64,000 nucleotides of DNA from Azolla caroliniana (GCA_043228905.1 JBHGNT010000008.1:62001-126000); one strand, 5' to 3'; positions 1 through 12,380 are shown, counted from the stretch's first letter. A program made the numbers and translations. Notes: a model not told the origin generated them from the sequence alone.

Positions 1-1246
1 TTAGTGTTCAAACATACGAATCGAAGCTAACAAGGCTAGTTATGATATGGAATTAATAAATCAAGGTTTTGAAACTCAGGTCGAGAGATATGAAGAAATT
101 ACAAAATTTGAGGAGGAAGTTGAGAAGAGCGCGTGAGTAAATTAAAATGTTCATACCTGGCCCATGTGATATGGGATTTTAGTGTTCAAACATACGAATC
201 GAAGCTAACAAGGCTAGCTATGATATGGAATTAAAAAATGAAGGTTTTGAAACTCAGGTCGAGAGACATGAAGAAATTAAAAAATTAGAGGAGGGAGTAG
301 GGAAGAGGCCGAGAGTAAATTAAAATGTTCATACCTGGCCCATGTGATATCGGATTTTAGTGTTCAAATATGAGAATCAAAGCTAACAAAGCTAGCTATC
401 ATATGCAATTAAAAAATCAAGATTTTGAAAATCAGGTCGAGAGACATGAAGAAGTTACCAAATTTGAGGAGGGAGTTGAGAAGAGCGCGTGAGTAAATTA
501 AAATGTTCATACCTGGCCCACGTGATATCCGATTTTAGTGTTCAAACATACGAATCGAAGCTAACAAGGCTAGCTATGATATGGAATTAAAAAATCAAGA
601 TTTTGTAACTCAGGTTGAGAGACATGAAGAAATTCCCAAATTAGAGGAGGGAGTAGAGAAGAGCCCGAGAGTAAATTAAAATGTTTAGACCTGGCCCATG
701 TGATATCGGATTTTAGTGTTCAAATATGCGAATCGAAGCTAACAATGCGAGCTATGTAATGGAATTCGAAAATCAAGATTTTGAATTTCAGGTCGAGAGA
801 CATGAAGAAATTCCCGAACTAGAGGAGGGAGTAGATAAGAGCCCGAGAGTAAATTAAAATGTTTAGACTTGGCCCATGTGATATCGGATTTTAGTTTTTA
901 AACATTGGAAGCGAAAATAACAACGCAAGCTATGATATGGAATTAAAAAATCTGGATTTTGAAACTCACGTCGAGAGACATGAAGAAATTACCCAATTTG
1001 AGGAGGGAGTTGAGAAGAGCCCGATCGTAAATTAAAATGTTCATAGCTGGCCCATGTGATATCCGATTTTAGTGTTCAAACATACGATTCGAAGCTAACA
1101 AGGCTAGCTATGATATGGAATTAAAAAATCAAGGTTTTGAAACTCAGGTTGAGAGACATAAAGAAATTCCCAAATTAGAGGAGGGAGTAGAGAGGAGCCC
1201 GAGACTAAATTAAAATGTTCATACCTGGCGCATGTGATATCGGATT
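1..1246 (+). repeat. HOR unit, domain 1, copy 1 (seven monomers)
   Basis: This unit is seven monomers long and ends where the same marker monomer restarts at 1,247. It includes the GTAGGGAAGAGGCCG monomer (about 294), the ATCATATGCAATT monomer (about 378) and the CCCGATCGT monomer (1,020). The second occurrence from 1,247 matches only about 180 bp before switching to another block. Confidence 0.8.
325..502 (+). repeat. Representative 178 bp monomer
   Basis: This is one full-length unit, chosen to define the phase used in the other entries. From the ATG, approximate positions are: conserved CCTGGCCCATG at 10-20, the EcoRV-type palindrome GATATC at 22-27 in most copies, the TTTTAGTG stop-containing motif at 31-38, GAATC(G/A)AAGCTAAC at 50-63, a variable hexamer (here GCTAGC) at 67-72, an A-run AATTAAAAAATCAAG at 83-97, GGTCGAGAGACATGAAG at 111-127, the purine-rich GAGGAGGGAG..GAGAAGAG at 142-161, and the AGTAAATTAAA junction. 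The end of the monomer runs directly into the next ATG. Confidence 0.95.
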
Positions 1247-1429
1247 TTAGTGTTCAAACATACGAATCGAAGCTAACAAGGCTAGTTATGATATGGAATT
1301 AATAAATCAAGGTTTTGAAACTCAGGTCGAGAGATATGAAGAAATTACAAAATTTGAGGAGGAAGTTGAGAAGAGCGCGTGAGTAAATTAAAATGTTCAT
1401 AGCTGGCCCATGTGATATCGGATTTTAGT

Positions 1430-2850
1430 GTTCAAACATACGAATTGAAGCTAACAAGGCTAGCTATGATATCGAATTAAAAAATCAAGGTTTTGAAACT
1501 CAGGTCGAGAGACATGAAGAAATTACCAAATCAGAGGAGGGAGTAGAGAAGAGCCCGAGAGTAAATTAAAATGTTCATACCTGGCCCATGTGATATCGGA
1601 TTTTAGTGTTCAAATATGAGAATCGAAGCTAATAAAGGTACCCATGATATGGAATTAAAAAATCAAGATTTTGAATCTCAGGTCGAGAGACATGAAGAAA
1701 TTACCATATTTTAGGAGGGAGTTGAGAAGAGCCCGAGAGTAAATTAAAATGTTCATACCTGGCCCACGTGATATCGGATTTTAGTGTTCAAACATACGAA
1801 TCGAAGCTAACAAGGCTAGCTATGATATGTAATTAAAAAATCAAGGTTTTGAAACTCAGGTCGAGAGACATGAAGAAATTACCAAATTAGAGGAGGGAGT
1901 AGAGAAGAGGCCGAGAGTAAATTAAAATGGTCATACCTGGCCCATGTAATATCGGATTTTAGTGTTCAAATATGAGAATCGAAGCTAACAAAGGTACCTA
2001 TGATATGGAATTAGAAAATCAAGATTTTGAAACTCAGGTCGAGAGACATGCAGAAATTACCCAATTTGAGGAGGGAGTTGAGAAGAGCCCGAGAGTAAAT
2101 TAAAATGTTCATACCTGGTCCATGTGATATCGGATTTTAGTGTTCAAACATACGAATTGAAGCTAACAAGGCTAGCTATGATATCGAATTAAAAAATCAA
2201 GGTTTTGAAACTCAGGTCGAGAGACATGAAGAAATTACCAAATTAGAGGAGGGAGTAGAGAAGATCCCGAGAGTAAGTTAAAATGTTCATACCTGGCCCA
2301 CGTGATATCGGATTTTAGTGTTCAAACATACGAATCGAAGCTAACAATGGGAGCTATGTTATGGATTTCGAAAATCAAGATTTTGAAACTCAGGTCAAGA
2401 GACATGAAGAAATTCCCGAATTAGAGGAGAGAATAGAGAAGAGGCCGAGAGTAAATTAAAATGGTCATACCTCGCCCATGTGATATCGGATTTTAGTGTT
2501 TAAATATGAGAATCGAAGCTAACAAAGGTACCCATGATATGGAATTAAAAAATCAAGATTTTGAATCTCAGGTCGAGAGACATGACGAAATTACCCAATT
2601 TGAGGAGGGAGTTGAGAAGAGCCCGAGAGTACATTAAAATATTCATACCTGGCCCACGTGATATCGGATTTTAGTGTTCAAACAAACAATTCGAAGCTAA
2701 CAAGGCTAGCTATGATATGGAATTAAAAAATCAAGCTTTTGAAACTCAGGTCGAGAGACATGAAGAAATTACCAAATTAGAGGAGGGAGTAGAGAAGAGG
2801 CCGAGAGTAAATTAAAATGGTCATACCTGGCCCATGTGATATTCGATTTT
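1430..2850 (+). repeat. 1.4 kb multi-monomer block, copy 1 (partner at 8,643-10,063)
   Basis: This block matches 8,643-10,063 at a constant offset of 7,213 bp. Three independent private variants fix the offset: ACCATATTTTAGGAGG (1,703 and 8,916), AAGATCCCGAGAGTAAG (2,261 and 9,474) and ACATTAAAATATTCATACC (2,631 and 9,844). The last also appears near 12,912, so its terminal monomers have a third copy. No net indel separates these three markers in the two main copies. Confidence 0.85.
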
Positions 2851-3499
2851 AGTGTTCAAATATGAGAATCGAAGATAACAAAGGTACCTATGATATGGAG
2901 TTAAAAAATCAAGATTTTGAAACTCAGGTCGAGAGACATGAAGAAATTACCCAATTTGAGGAGGGAATTGAGAAGAGCCCGAGAGTAAATTAAAATGTTC
3001 ATACCTGGTCCATGTGATATCGGATTTTAGTGTTCAAACATACGAATTGAAGCGAACAAGGCTAGCTATGATATCGAATTAAAATATCAAGGTTTTGAAA
3101 CTCAGGTCGAGAGACATGAAGAAATTACCAAATTAGAGGAGGGAGTAGAGAAGAGCCCGAGAGTAAATTAAAATGTTCATACCTGGCCCATGTGATATCG
3201 GATTTTAGTGTTCAAATATGCGAATCAAAGCTAACAATGCGAGCTATGTAATGGAATTCGAAAATCAAGATTTTGAATTTCAGGTCGAGAGACATGAAGA
3301 AATTCCCGAACTAGAGGAGGGAGTAGATTAGAGCCCGAGAGTAAATTAAAATGTTTAGACTTGGCCCATGTGATATCGGATTTTAGTGTTTAAACATTGG
3401 AATCGAAAATAACAACGCAAGCTATGATATGGAATTAAAAAACCTGGATTTTGAAACTCACGTCGAGAGACATGAAGAAATTACCCAATTTGAGGAGGG

Positions 3500-4440
3500 A
3501 GTTGAGAAGAGCCCGATCGTAAAGTAAAATGTTCATAGCTGGCCCATGTGATATCCGATTTTAGTGTTCAAACATACGATTCGAAGCTAACAAGGCTAGC
3601 TATGATATGGAATTAAAAAATCAAGGTTTTGAAACTCAGGTTGAGAGACATAAAGAAATTCCCAAATTAGAGGAGGGAGTAGAGAAGACCCCAGAGTAAA
3701 TTAAAATGTTTAGACCTGGCCCATGTGATATCGGATTTTCGTGTTCAAATATGCGAATCGAAGCTAACAATGCGAGCTATAATATCGAATTAAAAAATCA
3801 AGATTTTGAATTTCAGGTCGAGAGACATGAAGAAATTCCCGAATTAGAGGAGGGAGTAGAGAAGAGCCCAAGAGTAAATTAAAATGTTTAGACTTGGCCA
3901 ATGTGATATCGGATTTTAGTGTTTAAACATTGGAATCGAAGCTAACAACGCAAGCTATGATATGGAATTAAAAAATCAAGATTTTGAAACTCACGTCGAG
4001 AGACATGAAGAAATTACCCAATTTGAGGAGGGAGTTGAGAAGAGCCCGAGAGTAAATTAAAATGTTTAGACCTGGCCCATGTGATATCGGATTTTAGTGT
4101 TCAAACATACGAATCGAAGCTAACAAGGCTAGCTATGATATCGAATTAAAAAATCAAACTCTTAAAACTCACGTCGAGAGACATGAAGAAATTACTAAAT
4201 TTGAGGAGGGAGTTGAGAAGAGCCCGAGAGTAAATTAAAATGTTCATACCTGCCCATGTGATATCGGATTTTAGTGTTCAAACATGCGAATCGAGGCTAA
4301 CAACGCTAGCTATGACATGGAATGAAAATATCAAGATTTTGGAATTTGCAAATTAGAGGAGGGAGTAGATAAGAGCCCGAGAGTAAATTAAAATGTTTAG
4401 ACCTGGCCCATGTGATATCGGATTTTAGTGTTTAAACATG
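3500..4440 (+). repeat. Mosaic block copy 1 (also at 10.5-11.7 and 27.8-29.0 kb)
   Basis: The CCCGATCGT marker at 3,512, a one-base-short CATACCTGCCCATG at 4,245 and a truncated monomer with GATTTTGGAATTTGC (about 4,335) are all shared with 10,547-11,400 and 27,861-28,700. The offset to the second copy is 7,035 or 7,036 bp; the extra base is explained by a 1 bp deletion near 3,690 (GAAGACCCCAGAG). Three independent private markers in the same order make common descent by block copying much more likely than convergence. Confidence 0.85.
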
Positions 4441-4957
4441 CGAATCGAAGCTAACAAGGCTAGCTATGATATGGAATTAAAAAATCAAGATTTTGTAACT
4501 CAGGTTGAGAGACATGAAGAAATTCCCAAATTAGAGGAGGGAGTAGAGAAGAGCCCGAGAGTAAATTAAAATGTTTAGACTTGGCCAATGTGATATCGGA
4601 TTTGAGTGTTTAAACATGCGAATGGAAGCTAACAAAGCTACCTATGATATGGAATAAAAAATCAAGATTTTCAAACTCACGTCGAGAGACATGAAGAAAT
4701 TACCAAATTTGAGGAGGGAGTTGAGAAGAGCCCGATCATAAATTAAAATGTTCATAGCTGGCCCATGTGATATCCGATTTTAGTGTTCAAACATACGATT
4801 CGAAGCTAACAAGGCTAGCTATGATATGGAATTAAAAAATCAAGGTTTTGAAACTCAGGTTGAGAGACATAAAGAAATTCCCAAATTAGAGGAGGGAGTA
4901 GAGAGGAGCCCGAGAGTAAATTAAAATGTTCATACCTGGCGCATGTGATATCGGATT

Positions 4958-6202
4958 TTAGTGTTCAAACATACGAATCGAAGCTAACAAGGCTAGTTAT
5001 GATATGGAATTAATAAATCAAGGTTTTGAAACTCAGGTCGAGAGATATGAAGAAATTACAAAATTTGAGGAGGAAGTTGAGAAGAGCGCGTGAGTAAATT
5101 AAAATGTTCATACCTGGCCCATGTGATATGGGATTTTAGTGTTCAAACATACGAATCAAAGCTAACAAGGCTAGCTATGATATCGAATTCATAAATCAAG
5201 ATTTTGAAACTCAGGTCGAGAGACATGAAGAAATTAAAAAATTAGAGGAGGGAGTAGGGAAGAGGCCGAGAGTAAATTAAAATGTTCATACCTGGCCCAT
5301 GTGATATCGGATTTTAGTGTTCAAATATGAGAATCAAAGCTAACAAAGCTAGCTATCATATGCAATTAAAAAATCAAGATTTTGAAAATCAGGTCGAGAG
5401 ACATGAAGAAGTTACCAAATTTGAGGAGGGAGTTGAGAAGAGCGCGTGAGTAAATTAAAATGTTCATACCTGGCCCATGCGATATCCGATTTTAGTGTTC
5501 AAACATACGAATCGAAGCTAACAAGGCTAGCTATGATATGGAATTAAAAAATCAAGATTTTGTAACTCAGGTTGAGAGACATGAAGAAATTCCCAAATTA
5601 GAGGAGGGAGTAGAGAAGAGCCCGAGAGTAAATTAAAATGTTTAGACTTGGCCAATGTGATATCGGATTTGAGTGTTTAAACATGCGAATGGAAGCTAAC
5701 AAAGCTACCTATGATATGGAATAAAAAATCAAGATTTTCAAACTCACGTCGAGAGACATGAAGAAATTACCAAATTTGAGGAGGGAGTTGAGAAGAGCGC
5801 GTGAGTAAATTAAAATGTTCATACCTGGCCCATGTGATATAAGATTTTAGTGTTCAAACATGCAAATCGAAGCTAAAAAGGCTAGCTATGATATCGAATT
5901 AAAAAATCAAGGTTTTGAAACTCAGGTCGAGAGACATGAAGAAATTACCCAATTTGAGGAGGGAGTTGAGAAGAGCCCGATCATAAATTAAAATGTTCAT
6001 AGCTGGCCCATGTGATATCCGATTTTAGTGTTCAAACATACGATTCGAAGCTAACAAGGCTAGCTATGATATGGAATTAAAAAATCAAGGTTTTGAAACT
6101 CAGGTTGAGAGACATAAAGAAATTACCAAATTAGAGGAGGGAGTAGAGAGGAGCCCGAGAGTAAATTAAAATGTTCATACCTGGCGCATGTGATATCGGA
6201 TT
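4958..6202 (+). repeat. HOR unit, domain 1, seven monomers
   Basis: A second full copy of the 1,246 bp unit, here 1,245 bp. It differs from copy 1 by substitutions and by an inserted-variant monomer with GATATAAGATTTTAG (about 5,840). It is directly followed by another unit at 6,203, so these two units are a true tandem pair. Confidence 0.8.
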
Positions 6203-7625
6203 TTAGTGTTCAAACATACGAATCGAAGCTAACAAGGCTAGTTATGATATCGAATTCATAAATCAAGGTTTTGAAACTCAGGTCGAGAGATATGAAGAAA
6301 TTACAAAATTTGAGGAGGAAGTTGAGAAGAGCGCGTGAGTAAATTAAAATGTTCATACCTGGCCCATGTGATATGGGATTTTAGTGTTCAAACATACGAA
6401 TCAAAGCTAACAAGGCTAGCTATGATATGGAATTAAAAAATGAAGGTTTTGAAACTCAGGTCGAGAGACATGAAGAAATTAAAAAATTAGAGGAGGGAGT
6501 AGGGAAGAGGCCGAGAGTAAATTAAAATGTTCATACCTGGCCCATGTGATATCGGATTTTAGTGTTCAAATATGAGAATCAAAGCTAACAAAGCTAGCTA
6601 TCATATGCAATTAAAAAATCAAGATTTTAAAAATCAGGTCGAGAGACATGAAGAAATTACCATATTTGAGGAGGGAGTTGAGAAGAGCCCGAGAGTAAAT
6701 TAAAATGTTCATACCTGGCCCACGTGATATCGGATTTTAGTGTTCAAACATACGAATCGATGCTAACAAGGGTAGCTATGATATGTAATTAAAAAATCAA
6801 GGTTTTGAAACTCAGGTCGAGAGACATGAAGAAATTACCAAATTAGAGGAGGGAGTAGAGAAGAGGCCGAGAGTAAATTCAAATGGTCATACCTGGCCCA
6901 TGTGATATCCGATTTTAGTGTTCAAACATTTGAATTGAATCTAACAAGGCTAGCTATGATATGGAATTAAAAAATCTAGGTTTTGAAACTCAGGTCGAGA
7001 GACATGAAGAAATTGCCAAATTAGAGGAGGGAGTAGAGAAGAGCCCGAGAGTAAATTAAAATGTTTAGACTTGGCCAATGTGATATCGGATTTGAGTGTT
7101 TAAAAATGCGAATGGAAGCTAACAAAGCTACCTATGATATGGAATAAAAAATCAAGATTTCAAACTCACGTCGAGAGACATGAAGAAATTACCAAATTTG
7201 AGGAGGGAGTTCAGAAGAGCGCGTGAGTAAATTAAAATGTTCATACCTGGCCCATGTGATATAAGATTTTAGTGTTCAAACATGCGAATCGAAGCTAACA
7301 AGGCTAGCTATGATATCGAATTAAAAAATCAAGGTTTTGAAACTCAGGTCGAGAGACATGAAGAAATTACCCAATTTGAGGAGGAAGTTGAGAAGAGCCC
7401 GATCATAAATTAAAATGTTCATACCTGGCCCATGTGATATCCGATTTTAGTGTTCAAACATACGATTCGAAGCTAACAAGGCTAGCTATGATATGGAATT
7501 AAAAAATCAAGGTTTTAAAACTTTAGGTTGAGAGATATAAAGAAATTCCCAAATTAGAGGATGGAGTAGAGAGGAGCCCGAGACTAAATTAAAATGTTCA
7601 TACCTGGCGCATGTGATATCGGATT
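6203..7625 (+). repeat. HOR unit, domain 1, enlarged to eight monomers
   Basis: This unit starts with the same marker monomer but is 1,423 bp, eight monomers minus 1 bp. The expansion includes a monomer with CATTTGAATTGAATCTAAC (about 6,927) not present in the 4,958 unit. A partial further unit follows from 7,626 to about 8,060. Confidence 0.78.
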
Positions 7626-8127
7626 TTAGTGTTCAAACATACGAATCGAAGCTAACAAGGCTAGTTATGATATGGAATTAATAAATCAAGGTTTTGAAAC
7701 TCAGGTCGAGAGATATGAAGAAATTACAAAATTTGAGGAGGAAGTTGAGAAGAGCGCGTGAGTAAATTAAAATGTTCATACCTGGCCCATGTGATATGGG
7801 ATTTTAGTGTTCAAACATACGAATCAAAGCTAACAAGGCTAGCTATGATATGGAATTAAAAAATGAAGGTTTTGAAACTCAGGTCGAGAGACATGAAGAA
7901 ATTAAAAAATTAGAGGAGGGAGTAGGGAAGAGGCCGAGAGTAAATTAAAATGTTCATACCTGGCCCATGTGATATCGGATTTTAGTGTTCAAATATGAGA
8001 ATCAAAGCTAACAAAGCTAGCTATTATATGCAATTAAAAAATCAAGATTTTGAATCTCAGGTCGAGAGACATGACGAAATTACCCAATTTGAGGAGGGAG
8101 TAGAGAGGAGCCCGAGAGTAAATTAAA

Positions 8128-8249
8128 ATGTTCATACCTGGCGCATGATATGGAATTAAAAAATCAAGATTTTGAATCTCAGGTCGAGAGACATGACGAA
8201 ATTACCCAATTTGAGGAGGGAGTAGAGAGGAGCCCGAGAGTAAATTAAA
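8128..8249 (+). repeat. Truncated monomer, 122 bp
   Basis: ATG-to-ATG distance is 122 bp instead of 178. The sequence runs GCGCATG directly into ATATGGAATT at 8,141-8,156. The missing 56 bp start after CATG of the 5' part and end after TATG of the central part. Both edges carry TGATAT, so the deletion has a short direct repeat at its ends, as expected for slippage or unequal exchange. Confidence 0.85.
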
Positions 8250-8642
8250 ATGTTCATACCTGGCCCACGTGATATCGGATTTTAGTGTTCAAACATACGA
8301 ATCGAAGCTAACAAGGCTAGCTATGATATGTAATTAAAAAATCAAGGTTTTGAAACTCAGGTCGAGAGACATGAAGAAATTACCAAATTAGAGGAGGGAG
8401 TAGAGAAGAGGCCGAGAGTAAATTAAAATGGTCATACCTGGCCCATGTAATATCGGATTTTAGTGTTCAAATATGAGAATCGAAGCTAACAAAGGGACCT
8501 ATGATATGGAATTAGAAAATCAAGATTTTGAAACTCAGGTCGAGAGACATGCAGAAATTACCCAATTTGAGGAGGGAGTTGAGAAGAGCCCGAGAGTAAA
8601 TTAAAATGTTCATACCTGGTCCATGTGATATCGGATTTTAGT

Positions 8643-10063
8643 GTTCAAACATACGAATTGAAGCTAACAAGGCTAGCTATGATATCGAATTAAAAAATCA
8701 AGGTTTTGAAACTCAGGTCGAGAGACATGAAGAAATTACCAAATTAGAGGAGGGAGTAGAGAAGAGCCCGAGAGTAAATTAAAATGTTCATACCTGGCCC
8801 ATGTGATATCGGATTTTAGTGTTCAAATATGAGAATCGAAGCTAATAAAGGTACCCATGATATGGAATTAAAAAATCAAGATTTTGAATCTCAGGTCGAG
8901 AGACATGAAGAAATTACCATATTTTAGGAGGGAGTTGAGAAGAGCCCGAGAGTAAATTAAAATGTTCATACCTGGCCCACGTGATATCGGATTTTAGTGT
9001 TCAAACATACGAATCGAAGCTAACAAGGCTAGCTATGATATGTAATTAAAAAATCAAGGTTTTGAAACTCAGGTCGAGAGACATGAAGAAATTACCAAAT
9101 TAGAGGAGGGAGTAGAGAAGAGGCCGAGAGTAAATTAAAATGGTCATACCTGGCCCATGTAATATCGGATTTTAGTGTTCAAATATGAGAATCGAAGCTA
9201 ACAAAGGTACCTATGATATGGAATTAGAAAATCAAGATTTTGAAACTCAGGTCGAGAGACATGCAGAAATTACCCAATTTGAGGAGGGAGTTGAGAAGAG
9301 CCCGAGAGTAAATTAAAATGTTCATACCTGGTCCATGTGATATCGGATTTTAGTGTTCAAACATACGAATTGAAGCTAACAAGGCTAGCTATGATATCGA
9401 ATTAAAAAATCAAGGTTTTGAAACTCAGGTCGAGAGACATGAAGAAATTACCAAATTAGAGGAGGGAGTAGAGAAGATCCCGAGAGTAAGTTAAAATGTT
9501 CATACCTGGCCCACGTGATATCGGATTTTAGTGTTCAAACATACGAATCGAAGCTAACAATGGGAGCTATGTTATGGATTTCGAAAATCAAGATTTTGAA
9601 ACTCAGGTCAAGAGACATGAAGAAATTCCCGAATTAGAGGAGAGAGTAGAGAAGAGGCCGAGAGTAAATTAAAATGGTCATACCTCGCCCATGTGATATC
9701 GGATTTTAGTGTTTAAATATGAGAATCGAAGCTAACAAAGGTACCCATGATATGGAATTAAAAAATCAAGATTTTGAATCTCAGGTCGAGAGACATGACG
9801 AAATTACCCAATTTGAGGAGGGAGTTGAGAAGAGCCCGAGAGTACATTAAAATATTCATACCTGGCCCACGTGATATCGGATTTTAGTGTTCAAACAAAC
9901 AATTCGAAGCTAACAAGGCTAGCTATGATATGGAATTAAAAAATCAAGCTTTTGAAACTCAGGTCGAGAGACATGAAGAAATTACCAAATTAGAGGAGGG
10001 AGTAGAGAAGAGGCCGAGAGTAAATTAAAATGGTCATACCTGGCCCATGTGATATCGGATTTT
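8643..10063 (+). repeat. 1.4 kb multi-monomer block, copy 2
   Basis: Partner of 1,430-2,850 at offset 7,213 bp. The copies end at about 2,831 and 10,044, where copy 1 reads GATATTCGATTTT and copy 2 reads GATATCGGATTTT. After 10,080, copy 2 rejoins a monomer already seen at about 8,840 (AATAAAGGTACCCATG), showing further local reshuffling. Confidence 0.85.
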
Positions 10064-10459
10064 AGTGTTCAAACATTTGAATTGAAGCTAATAAAGGTAC
10101 CCATGATATGGAATTAAAAAATCAAGATTTTGAATCTCAGGTCGAGAGACATGAAGAAATTACCATATTTTAGGAGGGAGTTGAGAAGAGCCCGAGAGTA
10201 AATTAAAATGTTCATACCTGGCCCACGTGATATCGGATTTTAGTGTTCAAACATACGAATCGAAGCTAACAAGGCTAGCTATGATATGTAATTAAAAAAT
10301 CAAGGTTTTGAAACTCAGGTCGAGAGACATGAAGAAATTACCAAATTAGAGGAGGGAGTAGAGAAGAGCCCGAGAGTAAATTAAAATGTTCATACCTGGC
10401 CCATGTGATATCGGATTTTAGTGTTCAAATATGCGAATCGAAGCTAACAAAGGTACCTA

Positions 10460-11709
10460 TGATATGGAATTAGAAAATCAAGGTTTTGAAACTCAGGTCG
10501 AGAGACATGAAGAAATTACCCAATTTGAGGAGGGAGTTGAGAAGAGCCCGATCGTAAATTAATATGTTCATAGCTGGCCCATGTGATATCCGATTTTAGT
10601 GTTCAAACATACGATTCGAAGCTAACAAGGCTAGCTATGATATGGAATTAAAAAATCAAGGTTTTGAAACTCAGGTTGAGAGACATAAAGAAATTCCCAA
10701 ATTAGAGGAGGGAGTAGAGAAGAGCCCGAGAGTAAATTAAAATGTTTAGACCTGGCCCATGTGATATCGGATTTTCGTGTTCAAATATGAGAATCGAAGC
10801 TAACAATGCGAGCTATGATATCGAATTAAAAAATCAAGATTTTGAATTTCAGGTCGAGAGACATGAAGAAATTCCCGAATTAGAGGAGGGAGTAGAGAAG
10901 AGCCCAAGAGTAAATTAAAATGTTTAGACTTGGCCAATGTGATATCGGATTTTAGTGTTTAAACATTGGAATCGAAGCTAACAACGCAAGCTATGATATG
11001 GAATTAAAAAATCAAGATTTTGAAACTCACGTCGAGAGACATGAAGAAATTACCCAATTTGAGGAGGGAGTTGAGAAGAGCCCGAGAGTAAATTAAAATG
11101 TTTAGACCTGGCCCATGTGATATCGGATTTTAGTGTTCAAACATACGAATCGAAGCTAACAAGGCTAGCTATGATATCGAATTAAAAAATCAAGCTCTTA
11201 AAACTCACGTCGAGAGACATGAAGAAATTACTAAATTTGAGGAGGGAGTTGAGAAGAGCCCGAGAGTAAATTAAAATGTTCATACCTGCCCATGTGATAT
11301 CGGATTTTAGTGTTCAAACATGCGAATCGAGGCTAACAACGCTAGCTATGACATGGAATGAAAAAATCAAGATTTTGGAATTTGCAAATTAGAGGAGGGA
11401 GTAGATAAGAGCCCGAGAGTAAATTAAAATGTTTAGACCTGGCCCATGTGATATCGGATTTTAGTGTTTAAACATGCGAATCGAAGCTAACAAAGGTACC
11501 TATGATATGCAATTAAAAAATCAAGATTTTGGAACTCAGGTCGAGAGATATGACAAAATTACCAAATTTGAGGAGGGAGTTGAGAAGAGCGCGTGAGTAA
11601 ATTAAAATATTCAAACCTGGCCCATGTGATATAGAATTTTAGTGTTCAAACATGAGAATCGAAGCTAACAACGCAAGCTATGATATGGAATTCCCAAATT
11701 AGAGGAGGG
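10460..11709 (+). repeat. Mosaic block copy 2, 1.25 kb
   Basis: Matches 27,774-29,023 at a constant 17,314 bp, checked at CCCGATCGT (10,547/27,861), CATACCTGCC (11,281/28,595) and the deletion junction GGAATTCCCAAATT (11,687/29,001). I saw only a few single-base differences, such as AATATG against AGTATG near 10,561. The parts up to about 11,400 also match 3.5-4.4 kb. Confidence 0.88.
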
Positions 11710-11720
11710 AGTAGAGAAGA
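11635..11720 (+). repeat. Truncated monomer with 46 bp deletion
   Basis: The sequence passes from GATATGGAATT directly to CCCAAATTAGAGG at 11,687-11,700. About 46 bp are missing: the A-run, GATTTTGAAACTCAGG and GAGAGACATGAAG. Both deletion ends carry GAAATT or GGAATT, a short repeat. The identical junction is present at 29,001, so the deletion predates the block copying. Confidence 0.85.
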
Positions 11721-12289
11721 GCCCGAGAGTAAATTAAAATGTTTAGACCTAGCCCATGTGATATCGGATTTTACTATTTAAACATGCAAATCGAAGCTAG
11801 CAAAGCTAGCTATGATATGAAATTAAAAAATCAAGATTTACAAACTCAGGTCGAGAGATATTAAGAAATTACCAAATTAGAGGAGGGAGTAGAGAGGAGC
11901 CCGAGAGTAAATTAAAATGTTCATACCTGGCCCATGTGATATCGGATTTTAGTGTTCAAATATGCGAATCGAAGCTAACAAAGGTACCTATGATATGGAA
12001 TTAAAAAATCAAGCTTCTAAAATCAAGTCGAGAGACATGAAGAAATTACCAAATTAGAGGAGGGAGTTGAGAAGAGCGCGTGAGTAAATTAAAATGTTTA
12101 TACGTGGCCCATGTGATATCGGATTTTAGTGTTCAAATATGCGAATCGAAGCTAACAAAGGTACCTATGATATGGAATTAAAAAATCAAGCTTCTGAAAA
12201 TCAGGTCGAGAGACATGAAGAAATTACCAAATTAGAGGAGGGAGTTGAGAAGAGCGCGTGAGTAAATTAAAATGTTCATACCTGGCCCA

Positions 12290-12380
12290 TCTGATATCGG
12301 ATTTTAGTGTTCAAATATGCGAATCGAAGCTAACAAAGGTACCTCTGACAGGAGGGAGTAGAGAGGAGCCCGACAGTAAA
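12290..12380 (+). repeat. Truncated monomer with about 80 bp deletion
   Basis: GGTACCTCTGACA at 12,339-12,350 joins directly to GGAGGGAGTAGAG. The second half of the central region and the GAGAGACATGAAG segment are absent. Unlike the other truncations, I do not see an obvious long direct repeat at the junction. Confidence 0.8.

Larger units (their letters stand above)
1..8060 (+). repeat. Domain 1: seven-monomer HOR of about 1,246 bp
   Basis: The distinctive monomer with GGCTAGTTATGATATGG followed by AATTAATAAATC (or AATTCATAAATC) occurs with its TTAG motif at 1, 1,247, 4,958, 6,203 and 7,626. Spacings are 1,246 (seven monomers), 1,245 and 1,423 (eight monomers minus 1 bp). A second marker, CCCGATCGT or CCCGATCAT in place of CCCGAGAGT, precedes it at 1,020, 4,731, 5,976 and 7,398. 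Between 1.43 and 4.73 kb the HOR is interrupted by blocks shared with the next domain. The HOR is clear in the sequence; the exact edges are approximate. Confidence 0.85.
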
